Positions 1 through 8,283 of a DNA stretch of 45,129 nucleotides are shown piece by piece. The notes below the pieces were generated by a model. The model made no database searches. It saw only the letters and a list, made by a program, of their open reading frames with translations, and had not been told where the DNA came from. The position numbers and the translations under genes are program-made. Numbering within the stretch: the first letter of the stretch is position 1; each line of letters begins with the position of its first letter. The stretch spans positions 1-45,129 of the forward strand of contig JAFTOG010000047.1 of NCBI GenBank assembly GCA_017451485.1, in the 5' to 3' direction. This DNA is from Clostridia bacterium (GTDB lineage Bacteria; Bacillota; Clostridia; Oscillospirales; CAG-272).

Positions 1-99
1 CTTAAACTTTTTCTCTTCATTGTTCAATTTTCAAGGATCTTTCGCACTCGCTCCCGCAGAGTGCCTTGCTATTATATCACCTACTTCTTACTTTGTCAA
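1..99 (-). promoter_or_regulatory. rRNA operon promoter and leader (operon leaves the window to the left)
   Basis: On the minus strand a perfect sigma-A promoter is visible: TTGACA (94-99), a 17-base spacer and TATAAT (71-76). The transcript then forms a small GCACTC/GAGTGC hairpin and reads GATCCTTGAAAATTGAACAA. That string resembles the boxA-like antitermination sequence found ahead of 16S genes and in the 16S-23S spacers of Clostridia and Bacilli. No rRNA is inside the window, so the assignment to an rRNA operon is inference from the leader. A tRNA operon is the main alternative. Confidence 0.65.
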
Positions 100-217
100 T
101 ACCTTTTTTGAATTTTTTTTGAGTTTTTTTATTATTTTTTAAGCTTTGGAATTAAGCACAAAAAAGTAATAAATAATAAGGGTATATATGATAAAAATAA
201 CGAAAGAGAGATACAAA

Positions 218-895
218 ATGGATAACGAAAAAAACAAAAATAACACAGAAAACGATAAGATTGACCTTATTGAAAAAAGCGGAGCAGTAAAGGAGGACAG
301 AATATACTGCATCAGCATAGTCGGGCAGATAGAGGGGCATTATATTTTATCCCCCGACCAAAAGTCCACAAAATACGAGCATATAATCCCTCTCCTTGTT
401 TCTATTGAGCAGAACAAGGATATTGAAGGACTATTGGTGATTCTTAATACCATGGGAGGAGATGTCGAAGCCGGACTTGCCATTTCGGAAATGATAGCAA
501 GCATGAAAAAACCAAGTGTCTCTCTCGTGCTCGGCGGAGGTCATTCTATCGGTGTGCCTCTGGCAGTGTGTACAACAAAATCATTTATTGTCCCATCTGC
601 CACTATGACAATACATCCAGTACGCATAAGTGGAACTGTGGTAGGCTCACCTCAAACCTATTATTATTTTGAAAGGATGCAGGACAGAATAACTAAGTTC
701 GTATCCTCACATTCCGGAATATCCGAACAGGACTTTCGTGATTTTATGATGAGGACGGACCAAATCGCCACAGATACAGGCTCTATTATTGATGGGTACG
801 AGGCACAACGCTGTGGGCTCATAGACCGTGTGGGAGGTCTCAGCGATGCACTCTGCGAGCTCAACAAGCTTATTGACGAGTCAAAGACAGAGTAA
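218..895 (+). CDS. tepA: TepA/ClpP-family serine peptidase
   Basis: This 225-residue protein belongs to the ClpP/crotonase fold and most resembles Bacillus TepA (translocation-enhancing protein), a cytoplasmic ClpP-like peptidase. The oxyanion/GG segment NTMGGDVEAG lies near residue 80. The nucleophile motif GGGHSIG places Ser at about 110, and MTIHPVR places His at about 133, so the catalytic dyad is intact. A hydrophilic, Lys/Asn-rich N-terminus precedes the domain. I chose the ATG at 218, preceded by GAGAG. An in-frame ATG at 188, with AAGGG close by, would add 10 residues. It stands alone, divergent from the rRNA leader. A weak promoter (TTGGAA near 146) is possible. The family is clear; the physiological substrate is not. 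Confidence 0.85.
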   Translation: MDNEKNKNNTENDKIDLIEKSGAVKEDRIYCISIVGQIEGHYILSPDQKSTKYEHIIPLLVSIEQNKDIEGLLVILNTMGGDVEAGLAISEMIASMKKPSVSLVLGGGHSIGVPLAVCTTKSFIVPSATMTIHPVRISGTVVGSPQTYYYFERMQDRITKFVSSHSGISEQDFRDFMMRTDQIATDTGSIIDGYEAQRCGLIDRVGGLSDALCELNKLIDESKTE

Positions 896-936
896 GGTAC
901 TAAATTCTATATATATTAATATGAAGAAAACCTTGC

Positions 937-965
937 TTGACATATGAACGCCACAGTGATATAAT
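937..965 (+). promoter_or_regulatory. Consensus sigma-A promoter of the DUF1461 gene
   Basis: TTGACA (937-942), a 17-base spacer and TATAAT (960-965) match the consensus exactly. They lie 35 bases upstream of the ATG at 1000, so the gene is probably transcribed apart from tepA. Confidence 0.85.
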
Positions 966-999
966 TGTCCTATGCAGCTTACAAAAAAGGAGTAATAAA

Positions 1000-1668
1000 A
1001 TGAAGGACAAAATTCTGACCGCTGTTTTTGCTGTAGCCTTGGCTGTGCTTATACTCACCACTTCTATAGGGTTACCCATATATTTCCGTCCATTTTACTA
1101 TATGCAGATAAATCCGCTTGACATCCCGGAACGCACAGATATGGATTATGAATCGATAAAAGAATCCTTTGACGCAGTGCTTAACTATCTGACATTGCCC
1201 GGATATGAATTCAGCACAGGAGAATTTCCCCACTCGCAGGAAGGTGCCGACCATTTCAAGGATTGCAAGGTTTTATTTGACTTAAATATCGTTTGCCTTA
1301 TTTCTTCTCTTCTTATAATCGTGGCATTATGTATATTAAAAAGGAAGAAGCTATTTACTCTCTGCCGTCCCTACAAAATGCACATTTCCTTTTCTGTAAG
1401 TGCATATCTGCTCGGATTCTTTGCGATTATCGGACTGTTAGTTTCCCTTGATTTTTCAAAAGCATTTGAAATTTTCCACAAAATATTCTTTCCCGGAAAG
1501 ACAAATTGGGTATTCAGCTCAAGGACTGACCCCATAATTCTTGCTCTGCCACAAGCATTTTTCAGAAATTGTGCCATACTCATAGTTTCCTCTATTCTGA
1601 TACAGACTCTATCAATGATAATTGTGAATTTAGTATTAAAAAGGAAAAGAGCTAAGGAAATAAAATAA
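1000..1668 (+). CDS. DUF1461 (TIGR01906-type) integral membrane protein
   Basis: This 222-residue protein has about four hydrophobic segments: near residues 8-28, 98-117, 130-155 and 185-210. The long loop between the first two carries the family hallmarks LDIPERT and HFKDCKVLFD. Further on, FFPGKTNW precedes a TDPI...LP..FF segment. These are the conserved blocks of the DUF1461/TIGR01906 membrane family of Firmicutes, whose function is unknown. The ATG at 1000 has a good AAGGAG (988-992). An earlier in-frame ATG at 937 overlaps the promoter -35 and was rejected. The gene is monocistronic and ends in a strong terminator. Confidence 0.85.
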   Translation: MKDKILTAVFAVALAVLILTTSIGLPIYFRPFYYMQINPLDIPERTDMDYESIKESFDAVLNYLTLPGYEFSTGEFPHSQEGADHFKDCKVLFDLNIVCLISSLLIIVALCILKRKKLFTLCRPYKMHISFSVSAYLLGFFAIIGLLVSLDFSKAFEIFHKIFFPGKTNWVFSSRTDPIILALPQAFFRNCAILIVSSILIQTLSMIIVNLVLKRKRAKEIK

Positions 1669-1671
1669 TTT

Positions 1672-1715
1672 AATCCCCATTACGGAAGAACCGTAATGGG
1701 GATTGCTTTATTTAT
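1672..1715. terminator. Bidirectional intrinsic terminator between convergent genes
   Basis: A perfect 14-bp stem (1672-1685 with 1691-1704, loop AAGAA) is followed by a T-rich tract. It sits between the stop at 1668 and the convergent gene ending at 1708. The minus-strand side also has T-rich sequence. Confidence 0.85.
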
Positions 1716-4700
1716 TTTTCATCAGCTCAAGAGCCCGACTGCAAAGGGTCTTAAAGCGTTCCTCTTCCCGAGCAGAATCAAACCATGCCCAGCTTTTGTT
1801 TTCTGCCATGGAATTATAAGGTATCCACATCCCTGGGTCAATACGGTATTCAAATTCAAGAGGCTCCTTTACACCGTTTGCAAAAATTGTGTGTCCCTTG
1901 CCCTTTACAATTTTTGCTCCACCGAAGAGCACCTCATTGCCTGCTGAAAGCTCTGTTCCCTTTTCAAAGGAGTTCCACCTTTCAAAATGGTCGAGTGCTA
2001 TTTCCAGGTATTTGTATCCGTCCTCTTTTTCTCCATTGCCAAAGTGAGCAGCACTTCTTACGAGAGATACCCAGCCGTAAAGCCCTACAAAGCCGTCAGG
2101 AGCCTTGCCGTCTCCGGCAGATTCAATAAGAGCCATATTGTATTTATGAAGCTCAATAGAACGCTTAGCATCCCATGCATTATAGCTTGGTCGGGCTATA
2201 AAATGTATAAGGAGATTAAGGCTGTTTGCTGCAAACTGCATATGAGCCTCCTTATGCTTACCATTATTCCAAAGCTCGGTTGTAAGAAGCTCATTCTTTA
2301 TATAACTGTACTGAGTAACCGGAGCCTGAATCCTCCGTATGCCTGTTTTATCCTCAAAAATAACAGTATTTTTCGTCTCGTCCTCTACATATACATAATC
2401 TGCCGTAGCAATATATCCATCTGTAAGCTCTATCGCTTCGTAGTGGCGTTCCATACCGTTACATATTGGCATATAGCCATCGCCCTCGCCTTTGTAGGAT
2501 GCAAGCTCGTAAACTGCAATTCGTGCACCGTCTGAAAATTCATGCTCGCAACGCACTATACCTATACCCTTAGCAAAGTAGTATGCCTTATTACCGCCAC
2601 GATACGCCCAACCGTCATTCATACCTTCTATGTCAAGAGTAAGCTTAATGCAATCATCAAATGTACCTGATTTTGTGGTAATGGGTGAGGTTTTTTCACA
2701 CGAAATTTTGGTTTTCACACTGTGAGGACCACAAGTATATTCAACTGTCGGTGTGGCGCCCACTCGCCATTCATCGGACCAGATACAATTTGTGGCATCT
2801 TGGAGTATACCGTATATATCATTATAAAGAACAGGCTGACCGGCATTGCCAAGAGATCCTGTGTTCTTCCATTCAAAATTCCATTTACGGGAGGAATGAA
2901 TTTTAACCGTGCCGTCTTTTTTGCTCACGGCTTCTCTTGAAAAGAAATTCCAATGACCTGTAATATCCGAATCAGGTGTAATATGCTTAGCAGTTTTCAT
3001 AAGTCTGCGAGCTAAAGAGCAAGCAAGCTTAGTATGTGCTTTTTCCATAGGAGTTTTTGCAAGTGTCTCTGCTCTTTCGATATATTTTGTGGTATCTGTA
3101 AGCTTTTCGCTGCCGGATTTTGTCCTGTCGAAGTATTCATTTCTTATTGCCTGAATCATATCAAACCAGGAATCCATGTTATAGCTGATACGCTCTGTAT
3201 AGCAATCACGGGAAATGCCCACAGAATCCTTGTCCGTGTATACAACTTCAAAATCAGAGACAGAAACAGCATATTCCGGAGCAAACTCACACACATAGTG
3301 CCACTTATTTCCCTTTGCCATGGGTAAAAGACCTGTTCCACCTATTACATCACAGGAGCTTAGCACCATGGTTTCCGTGTTGCCGTAGATTGTATGAGAG
3401 TGCTTTACAATACCAACTCCATCCTTATACCATGTAAGGTACACGGACACATCCATATTTCTGGTATAAACCGTTTTCCAAAGCTGACAATTTTCAAAAA
3501 CCCCTGCAGGAGTGTCTACGGTTTCCTTATCGTTAAGGAAAACAAGCTTACTTTTATCACTGCCGATATATTCCTCTCCAACGGATATATCAGCAAAAAA
3601 CTTTCCGTCGCAGAGGGATGAATTATAGAATACGCCTCTTACATCCGTATCCACAGATTGAACATATCCATCTCCTATGCTGATATTATCCCAACGGCAT
3701 AAATGTCTGTCTATATACCTGTATTTTTCTACACCGTATGATATTTGATATCTGTATACATGCTTATTTTTTAATTCGTTATTCTTTTTGTCAAATAATT
3801 CTACTGCCTTTGATGCAAGCACATAATACTCGTTTGTCAAATCAGCTATGCTAAGCACCTTATTTAAGGCTTCCTTACCTTCCTCGTTCCTGCCATTTTC
3901 AAGATACTTGTATCCAAGCCAAAACCATTCATAAGCGAGAGCTTTTGTAAATCCTGCCTCCTCAAGCATGGGAATCTGCTTTGTCTTCATAAATTCTGTC
4001 CTTGCATCTTTGGGAACCTGTTCATCCTCTCGGGCTATAACAAATATCATTATATCCTCATTTTTACCCTTAATAGCAGCTTCCTTTATTTTTGCAAAGT
4101 GCTCATCGGATTTATCTCCGTCGGTCCACCACCATCCACTTCCCCAAACATCTGCAAGTGCATGGTATTTCTTCGCACTTTCAGGAAGCTCCTCTACTTC
4201 CCTCAGCACATCCTTATATATAACTTCAAATCCGTCCTTACAGTTTTTAACTCGCCAAAGCTTAAGCTCCTCGACCTTTTTCATTACTCTTTCAACAAGA
4301 GTATCATTCCACTTTTCGTTCATAGCACATAGCTCCTTTCTTATTTTTCTTCTTCCGTCGTGCAGCTGCCATTTTACAGTTCCCTGAGAGATACGCATTC
4401 TATCTGCTATATCCACGATAGAAAATCCCTCAAAATAATAAAGCTGTATAATGGTACGCACCTTTTCTGACAGCTTACTTATAGCTGTATGCAGCTCATC
4501 CCTTTCCTCAGAGGCTACATATCTGTGCTCGGGATCGGCATCCTTATCATCGGCTATATCTCCGTATTCCGAAAGATCCACTGAAACAAAGCTACTGTAT
4601 CGTCTTACCATATTGAGAGCACAGTTTTTTGCTATCCTGCAAACCCAGGACCCGTACTTTTCCTGTTCCTCCAATGTATCCAGCTTCATCCACGCTGTAA

Positions 4701-4869
4701 CAAAAGCATCCTGAGCAGAATCCTCAGCCATAAACTGACTATGTGTTATTTTCATGGCTGAAGCGATGACCACACGCTGATACCGAGATACCAAAGTCTC
4801 ATATGCCTCCTGCTCTCCTGCAAGAGTAAGCATTACCAAGGTTTTGTCGTCCTGATTTTTGAAGTGCAT
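1708..4869 (-). CDS. ECF sigma factor with very large duplicated C-terminal extension
   Basis: This protein has 1053 residues; ordinary ECF sigma factors have 160-200. Residues 1-180 are a complete ECF sigma factor. Region 2 covers about 20-90 (MAEDSAQDAFVTAW, GSWVCRIAKNCALN). Region 4 covers about 130-180 (LSEKVRTIIQLYYFEGFS, ISQGTVKWQLHDGRRKIR). Residues 180-360 look helical. Two copies of a beta-rich module follow. Copy 1 shows DTPAGVFENC (452-461), YKDGVGIVKH (481-490) and LLPMAKGNKWHY (514-525). Copy 2 shows TTKSGTFDDC (731-740), YFAKGIGIVRC (764-774) and YMPICNGMERHY (799-810). Each copy is followed by a helical stretch. No membrane segment or signal peptide is seen, so it should be cytosolic, and no anti-sigma gene is adjacent. 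The start at 4869 has AGGAGG five bases upstream. I infer that the extension senses or gates the sigma factor; its ligand is unknown. Confidence 0.85.
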   Translation of the reverse strand: MHFKNQDDKTLVMLTLAGEQEAYETLVSRYQRVVIASAMKITHSQFMAEDSAQDAFVTAWMKLDTLEEQEKYGSWVCRIAKNCALNMVRRYSSFVSVDLSEYGDIADDKDADPEHRYVASEERDELHTAISKLSEKVRTIIQLYYFEGFSIVDIADRMRISQGTVKWQLHDGRRKIRKELCAMNEKWNDTLVERVMKKVEELKLWRVKNCKDGFEVIYKDVLREVEELPESAKKYHALADVWGSGWWWTDGDKSDEHFAKIKEAAIKGKNEDIMIFVIAREDEQVPKDARTEFMKTKQIPMLEEAGFTKALAYEWFWLGYKYLENGRNEEGKEALNKVLSIADLTNEYYVLASKAVELFDKKNNELKNKHVYRYQISYGVEKYRYIDRHLCRWDNISIGDGYVQSVDTDVRGVFYNSSLCDGKFFADISVGEEYIGSDKSKLVFLNDKETVDTPAGVFENCQLWKTVYTRNMDVSVYLTWYKDGVGIVKHSHTIYGNTETMVLSSCDVIGGTGLLPMAKGNKWHYVCEFAPEYAVSVSDFEVVYTDKDSVGISRDCYTERISYNMDSWFDMIQAIRNEYFDRTKSGSEKLTDTTKYIERAETLAKTPMEKAHTKLACSLARRLMKTAKHITPDSDITGHWNFFSREAVSKKDGTVKIHSSRKWNFEWKNTGSLGNAGQPVLYNDIYGILQDATNCIWSDEWRVGATPTVEYTCGPHSVKTKISCEKTSPITTKSGTFDDCIKLTLDIEGMNDGWAYRGGNKAYYFAKGIGIVRCEHEFSDGARIAVYELASYKGEGDGYMPICNGMERHYEAIELTDGYIATADYVYVEDETKNTVIFEDKTGIRRIQAPVTQYSYIKNELLTTELWNNGKHKEAHMQFAANSLNLLIHFIARPSYNAWDAKRSIELHKYNMALIESAGDGKAPDGFVGLYGWVSLVRSAAHFGNGEKEDGYKYLEIALDHFERWNSFEKGTELSAGNEVLFGGAKIVKGKGHTIFANGVKEPLEFEYRIDPGMWIPYNSMAENKSWAWFDSAREEERFKTLCSRALELMKNK

Positions 4870-4918
4870 TTTGACCTCCTTTGAATTATTGAAGCGTTTT
4901 TGCGTCTTCATAAGGTAA

Positions 4919-4944
4919 GACACGGAATAAACAGGAAAGGTTGG
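4919..4944 (-). promoter_or_regulatory. Candidate ECF-type (autoregulatory) promoter
   Basis: Upstream of the ECF gene the minus strand reads CCAACCTTT (4936-4944), 11 bases, then CGTGTC (4919-4924). This matches the AAC...CGT architecture of Firmicute ECF promoters (AAC, 15 bases, CGT). No convincing sigma-A promoter is present in this gap. Self-activation is inference. Confidence 0.5.
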
Positions 4945-5003
4945 GTGAAAAATAAAAATTTGCTATGAACAATTTAATTTTATCATATAAGTCTCATTTA
5001 TAC

Positions 5004-5033
5004 AAGAAAAACCGAGAGCCATTCTCCCGGTTT
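5004..5033 (-). terminator. Terminator of the murD-M42-nifS operon
   Basis: A ten-bp stem with one mismatch (5009-5018 with 5024-5033) is followed on the minus strand by TTTTTCTT. It lies just after the stop at 5057. Confidence 0.75.
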
Positions 5034-5056
5034 CTTCATTATTATTTTATTCTCTT

Positions 5057-6214
5057 TTATTTCCTTTGAAGTGCCAATATACCCTCGGCAAGAGCAGAGA
5101 TAAATGCATCTGCTTCCTCTTTGGTGTTTTCCGGGCAGAGGGACACTCTTATGGAGCTGTCTGCCTCATTATCTGTAAGTCCGAATGCTTTAAGTGCCGA
5201 GCTTACCTTATTTGAATGGGACGAGCAAGCCGATCCCGAGGAAACATATATACCCTTTGCCGAAAGGTAGTGTAGCATTGTTTCACTTCTTATTCCCGGT
5301 AATGTAATATTCAGAATATGGGGGGCATGGCGTAGGGGAAGATTAGGTCTTACCTCTATATCGGAAATTCCTTCAATTATATATTGACGGAGAGTATCCA
5401 TTTCCGTAATCTCGGAATTAAGTCCTGCCATATGCTCCTTCACAGCCTCTCCGAAGGCTGCTATTCCGTATACATTCTCAGTTCCCGAACGGAAGCTTTC
5501 CTCCTGCCCTCCACCGTACACAATGGGGACTATTGCCTTTGTTTTTATAACATCCGGAGAAATATACAAGGCTCCCACGCCCTTTGCACCGTTTACCTTA
5601 TGAGCACTTATGCTTATCAGGTCTGCGTTTATACTTTTTCTTGTATATTTTACCTTCATATACGATTGAACGCAGTCAGCGTGAGTCACACACCTTGGTG
5701 ACAGGGATTTTATCAGCTCAAATGCCTCCTTGATTCTGTAAAGGGCACCTGTTTCATTATTGACATGCATAAAGGATGCAAGTACGGCGTCCTTGCCGTT
5801 TTCCCTTATGTAATCCATATCCAGCTCTCCTCCCCGTGTAGGAACACGAAGGGCTGTATATCCCTGCTTTTCAAGACAGGAGACCGTTGCCTCGACAGAG
5901 GAATGCTCACCTGCTGTTATAAGTATTTTTTCATTTCCACGGCGTTTTTTAGCATTTATAACGCCAAGAATTGCCATATTATTTGCCTCTGTTCCTCCCG
6001 AGGTAAACACAAGCTCTCCCCGTATTCCCCTTTGGATTCCGAGAGATGCAAGAATGATTTTTCTTGCTTCCTCCTTAATATGCTCTGCATCTACGCCACG
6101 TGCATGAAGAGATGAGGGATTACCAAAATGCTCCTCTATAGCCTCTATCATCTTACGCCTTGCACCATCCGACATTTTAGTGGTAGCACTGTTATCAAAA
6201 TAAATCTCTGTCAT
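5057..6214 (-). CDS. Cysteine desulfurase (NifS/IscS-type, class V aminotransferase fold)
   Basis: This 385-residue PLP enzyme mobilises sulfur from cysteine for Fe-S clusters or tRNA thiolation. The N-terminus has the signature YFDNSATT. The PLP Lys lies in SAHKVNGAKG, the PLP-binding Asp in HADCVQ, and the catalytic Cys in SSGSACSSHS. FRSGTEN is also conserved, so all key residues are present. It is the last gene of the murD-led operon. The upstream stop (TGA 6216-6218) is one base before the ATG at 6214, and no separate ribosome site is visible, which suggests translational coupling. An upstream in-frame ATG at 6238 lies inside the lipoprotein gene and is less likely. No iscU or thiI is adjacent, so the sulfur acceptor cannot be told. 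Confidence 0.9.
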   Translation of the reverse strand: MTEIYFDNSATTKMSDGARRKMIEAIEEHFGNPSSLHARGVDAEHIKEEARKIILASLGIQRGIRGELVFTSGGTEANNMAILGVINAKKRRGNEKILITAGEHSSVEATVSCLEKQGYTALRVPTRGGELDMDYIRENGKDAVLASFMHVNNETGALYRIKEAFELIKSLSPRCVTHADCVQSYMKVKYTRKSINADLISISAHKVNGAKGVGALYISPDVIKTKAIVPIVYGGGQEESFRSGTENVYGIAAFGEAVKEHMAGLNSEITEMDTLRQYIIEGISDIEVRPNLPLRHAPHILNITLPGIRSETMLHYLSAKGIYVSSGSACSSHSNKVSSALKAFGLTDNEADSSIRVSLCPENTKEEADAFISALAEGILALQRK

Positions 6215-6215
6215 A

Positions 6216-7307
6216 TCAGTTAAACTTAAAATTCTCAATTATACGGTTTACATCTTCCATATTGGCTTCATAGCCACCTTCTGTAGACATATATACAATT
6301 ACATACATGCTTGCACGGTTTTCCACACCTATAACAAAGCACTTGTATTCGCCGTTTGCTGTGGTAAGCTTATACTCTGCCTTTCTTGACGAAACACCTG
6401 CCACAGTTACCTCTGTAGGCTCGGTTATTATTTCATATTCACCAACAAGAGAAAGCTCGTACTTGTAGTCCTGCCACCAGGTTTCGTAATCCTTGATTTT
6501 GTCGTTGTAGCTCCACTGACCGACCTGTATGCTTGACTTATCCTTCTCCGACACATGTGCCATAGTCACACCTGTCTGTATATCTACTATCCAGCTTTCC
6601 GGAATATAGAGAGTATAATCAACTATATCAGTATTGCTTGCAATCTTCATGCCCTCGGGTATGTTTTCTTCATCATTAGGCTCTCCTTCTGTCGGATAGA
6701 GCCTGTCCGTGAAGCGAAAGCTCTCCAGCATGCTATCCACATCCTCCATATTGGCTTCAAAAAGGTCACCATTCTCGTTCTCTACGGAATTATAGAGAAT
6801 CACATATACGCTGTCGCCTTTTATTACACCAATTACCATACATTTATAGGTGTTTGAAACAACCTTTTCTGTACCGGAGTCTGTGGTTACGGTGTTGTCA
6901 ACCGTGATCTTATATACAGCCTTTTTACCTGCTATGCCGTCTATTACTATCTTTTCATTCTGAGTAATGTATTGCACCTTGCCTGCACCGGCAAGCTCAT
7001 CCTTATAATCACTCCACCAGGAGTCAAGATTGGCCACCTCACTGTCCAGCTTTCTGCTCATTACCTGAATTGAGGTAAAGTCGGTGGATGAGGCATGTGC
7101 CATAGTAACGGAGGTCTGTGTATCTATTATCCAATATTCGGGCACAAAAAGAAGATAATTAACCATAGCAGGATTGCTTGCTATCTTCATATCATCGGGA
7201 ATTGGCTTTCCGTCGGGAGCCAAATCCTGACTGCACGAGGTCAGCAGAAATGCAGTCATAATAAGTGTTAGTGTTAAAATAAGTGCTATAAGCTTTTTCA
7301 TTTTCAT
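6216..7307 (-). CDS. Lipoprotein with two tandem PsbP-like domains
   Basis: This 363-residue protein starts with a lipoprotein signal: basic MKMKK, a hydrophobic core and lipobox LLTSC with Cys25, so it should be anchored outside the membrane. The mature part is a tandem duplication (about 40-199 and 220-363). Each copy begins MKIASN, then Y.L..P..WI.D.QT.VTMAH. Each has a D.WW.DYK segment and ends with EANMEDV. The fold resembles the PsbP/Mog1-like lipoproteins of Clostridia, whose function is unknown. ATG overlaps the stop of the upstream M42 gene (ATGA), and AGAGG lies four bases upstream. An alternative ATG at 7301 changes only two residues. Confidence 0.75.
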   Translation of the reverse strand: MKMKKLIALILTLTLIMTAFLLTSCSQDLAPDGKPIPDDMKIASNPAMVNYLLFVPEYWIIDTQTSVTMAHASSTDFTSIQVMSRKLDSEVANLDSWWSDYKDELAGAGKVQYITQNEKIVIDGIAGKKAVYKITVDNTVTTDSGTEKVVSNTYKCMVIGVIKGDSVYVILYNSVENENGDLFEANMEDVDSMLESFRFTDRLYPTEGEPNDEENIPEGMKIASNTDIVDYTLYIPESWIVDIQTGVTMAHVSEKDKSSIQVGQWSYNDKIKDYETWWQDYKYELSLVGEYEIITEPTEVTVAGVSSRKAEYKLTTANGEYKCFVIGVENRASMYVIVYMSTEGGYEANMEDVNRIIENFKFN

Positions 7308-8281
7308 ATCCTCTCGGCAATGACACAGGTAAGCTTGATTGCTTCCTTTACATCGCTAATATCTATCATTTCATTTGTGGAGTGAATGTAGGCTGTCGGA
7401 ATAGATAAGGCTCCGACAAGACATCCCATTTTTGCTGTCTGTATTGCTCCTGTATCCGTTCCACCCTTCAAAAGAATCTCATCCTGGTATTTTATATTGC
7501 TGTCAAGACAGAGCTCTCTCATTTTTTCCACTATTTCATAGGAGCAAATTACGGAGGCATCCTTTATTTTTATAGCCACTCCTCCCCCCATTTTCACCTT
7601 TGTCTTGGGTGATGTGGGCTTACCTCCGGCTGAGGTAACATCTATAGCTATTCCTATATCCGGCTCGATACGGTAAGCTACAGGCTTAGCACCACGAAGT
7701 CCAACCTCCTCCTGTACTGTAAATACAAAATATAAGTCGTTATCCGTGGTCTTTATATTTTTAAGAGCCTCAAGAAGCACAAGACAGCCTATTCTGTTAT
7801 CAATGGGTCTGCCTGTATATATATTACCGGAAAGCCTTTTTATGTGGGGGGCGTGTACAAAATAGTCCCCTATGCTTACCCTTTTTTCTGCTTGCTTTTT
7901 ACTCTTTGCACCGATATCAATATACAGAGCATCAGTCTTTGGAATCTCACCGCTGTCAGATGGCAGGACCACTCCGTACACGCCTTTTTCGGATACTACC
8001 TCCGAATATGACGCAGAAAGTGTATTTATTCCTCCTACATTTCCAACCCGTATAAGTCCCTTTTCATCAATAAAGGTAACAAAATAGCCTATCTCATCCA
8101 TATGGGAGGCAAACATTATTTTCTTTCCGTTTCCCTTTTTATGAGCTATAAGATTGCCCATAGGATCTGTAATTACCTCATCGGCGTATTTCTCCGCCTC
8201 TGCCTTAATTACATCTCTTATTTTATCCTCTCTGCCCGACACACCAGATGTCAGCATAAGCTTTTTTAATAACTCGGTCAT
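7304..8281 (-). CDS. M42-family metallo-aminopeptidase, third of three tandem copies
   Basis: This 325-residue cytosolic M42 (glutamyl aminopeptidase/endoglucanase M, FrvX-type) peptidase would be a di-metal enzyme trimming peptides from the N-terminus. Metal and catalytic blocks are complete: ASHMDEIGYFV, PIDNRIGC, VQEEVGLRGA, AIDVTSAGG and the late His in YIHSTNEM. Short M42 proteins of about 325-350 residues are typical. It starts two bases after the stop of the preceding M42 gene. Substrate preference cannot be read from the sequence. Of the three copies it is closest to the canonical YsdC-like form. Confidence 0.88.
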   Translation of the reverse strand: MTELLKKLMLTSGVSGREDKIRDVIKAEAEKYADEVITDPMGNLIAHKKGNGKKIMFASHMDEIGYFVTFIDEKGLIRVGNVGGINTLSASYSEVVSEKGVYGVVLPSDSGEIPKTDALYIDIGAKSKKQAEKRVSIGDYFVHAPHIKRLSGNIYTGRPIDNRIGCLVLLEALKNIKTTDNDLYFVFTVQEEVGLRGAKPVAYRIEPDIGIAIDVTSAGGKPTSPKTKVKMGGGVAIKIKDASVICSYEIVEKMRELCLDSNIKYQDEILLKGGTDTGAIQTAKMGCLVGALSIPTAYIHSTNEMIDISDVKEAIKLTCVIAERI

Positions 8282-8283
8282 AA

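Noticed and set aside
188..217. Extended N-terminus of the TepA-like protein from the ATG at 188
   Set aside because: It adds ten basic residues without family support. The ATG at 218 gives a normal length and has its own GAGAG. It is not fully excluded.
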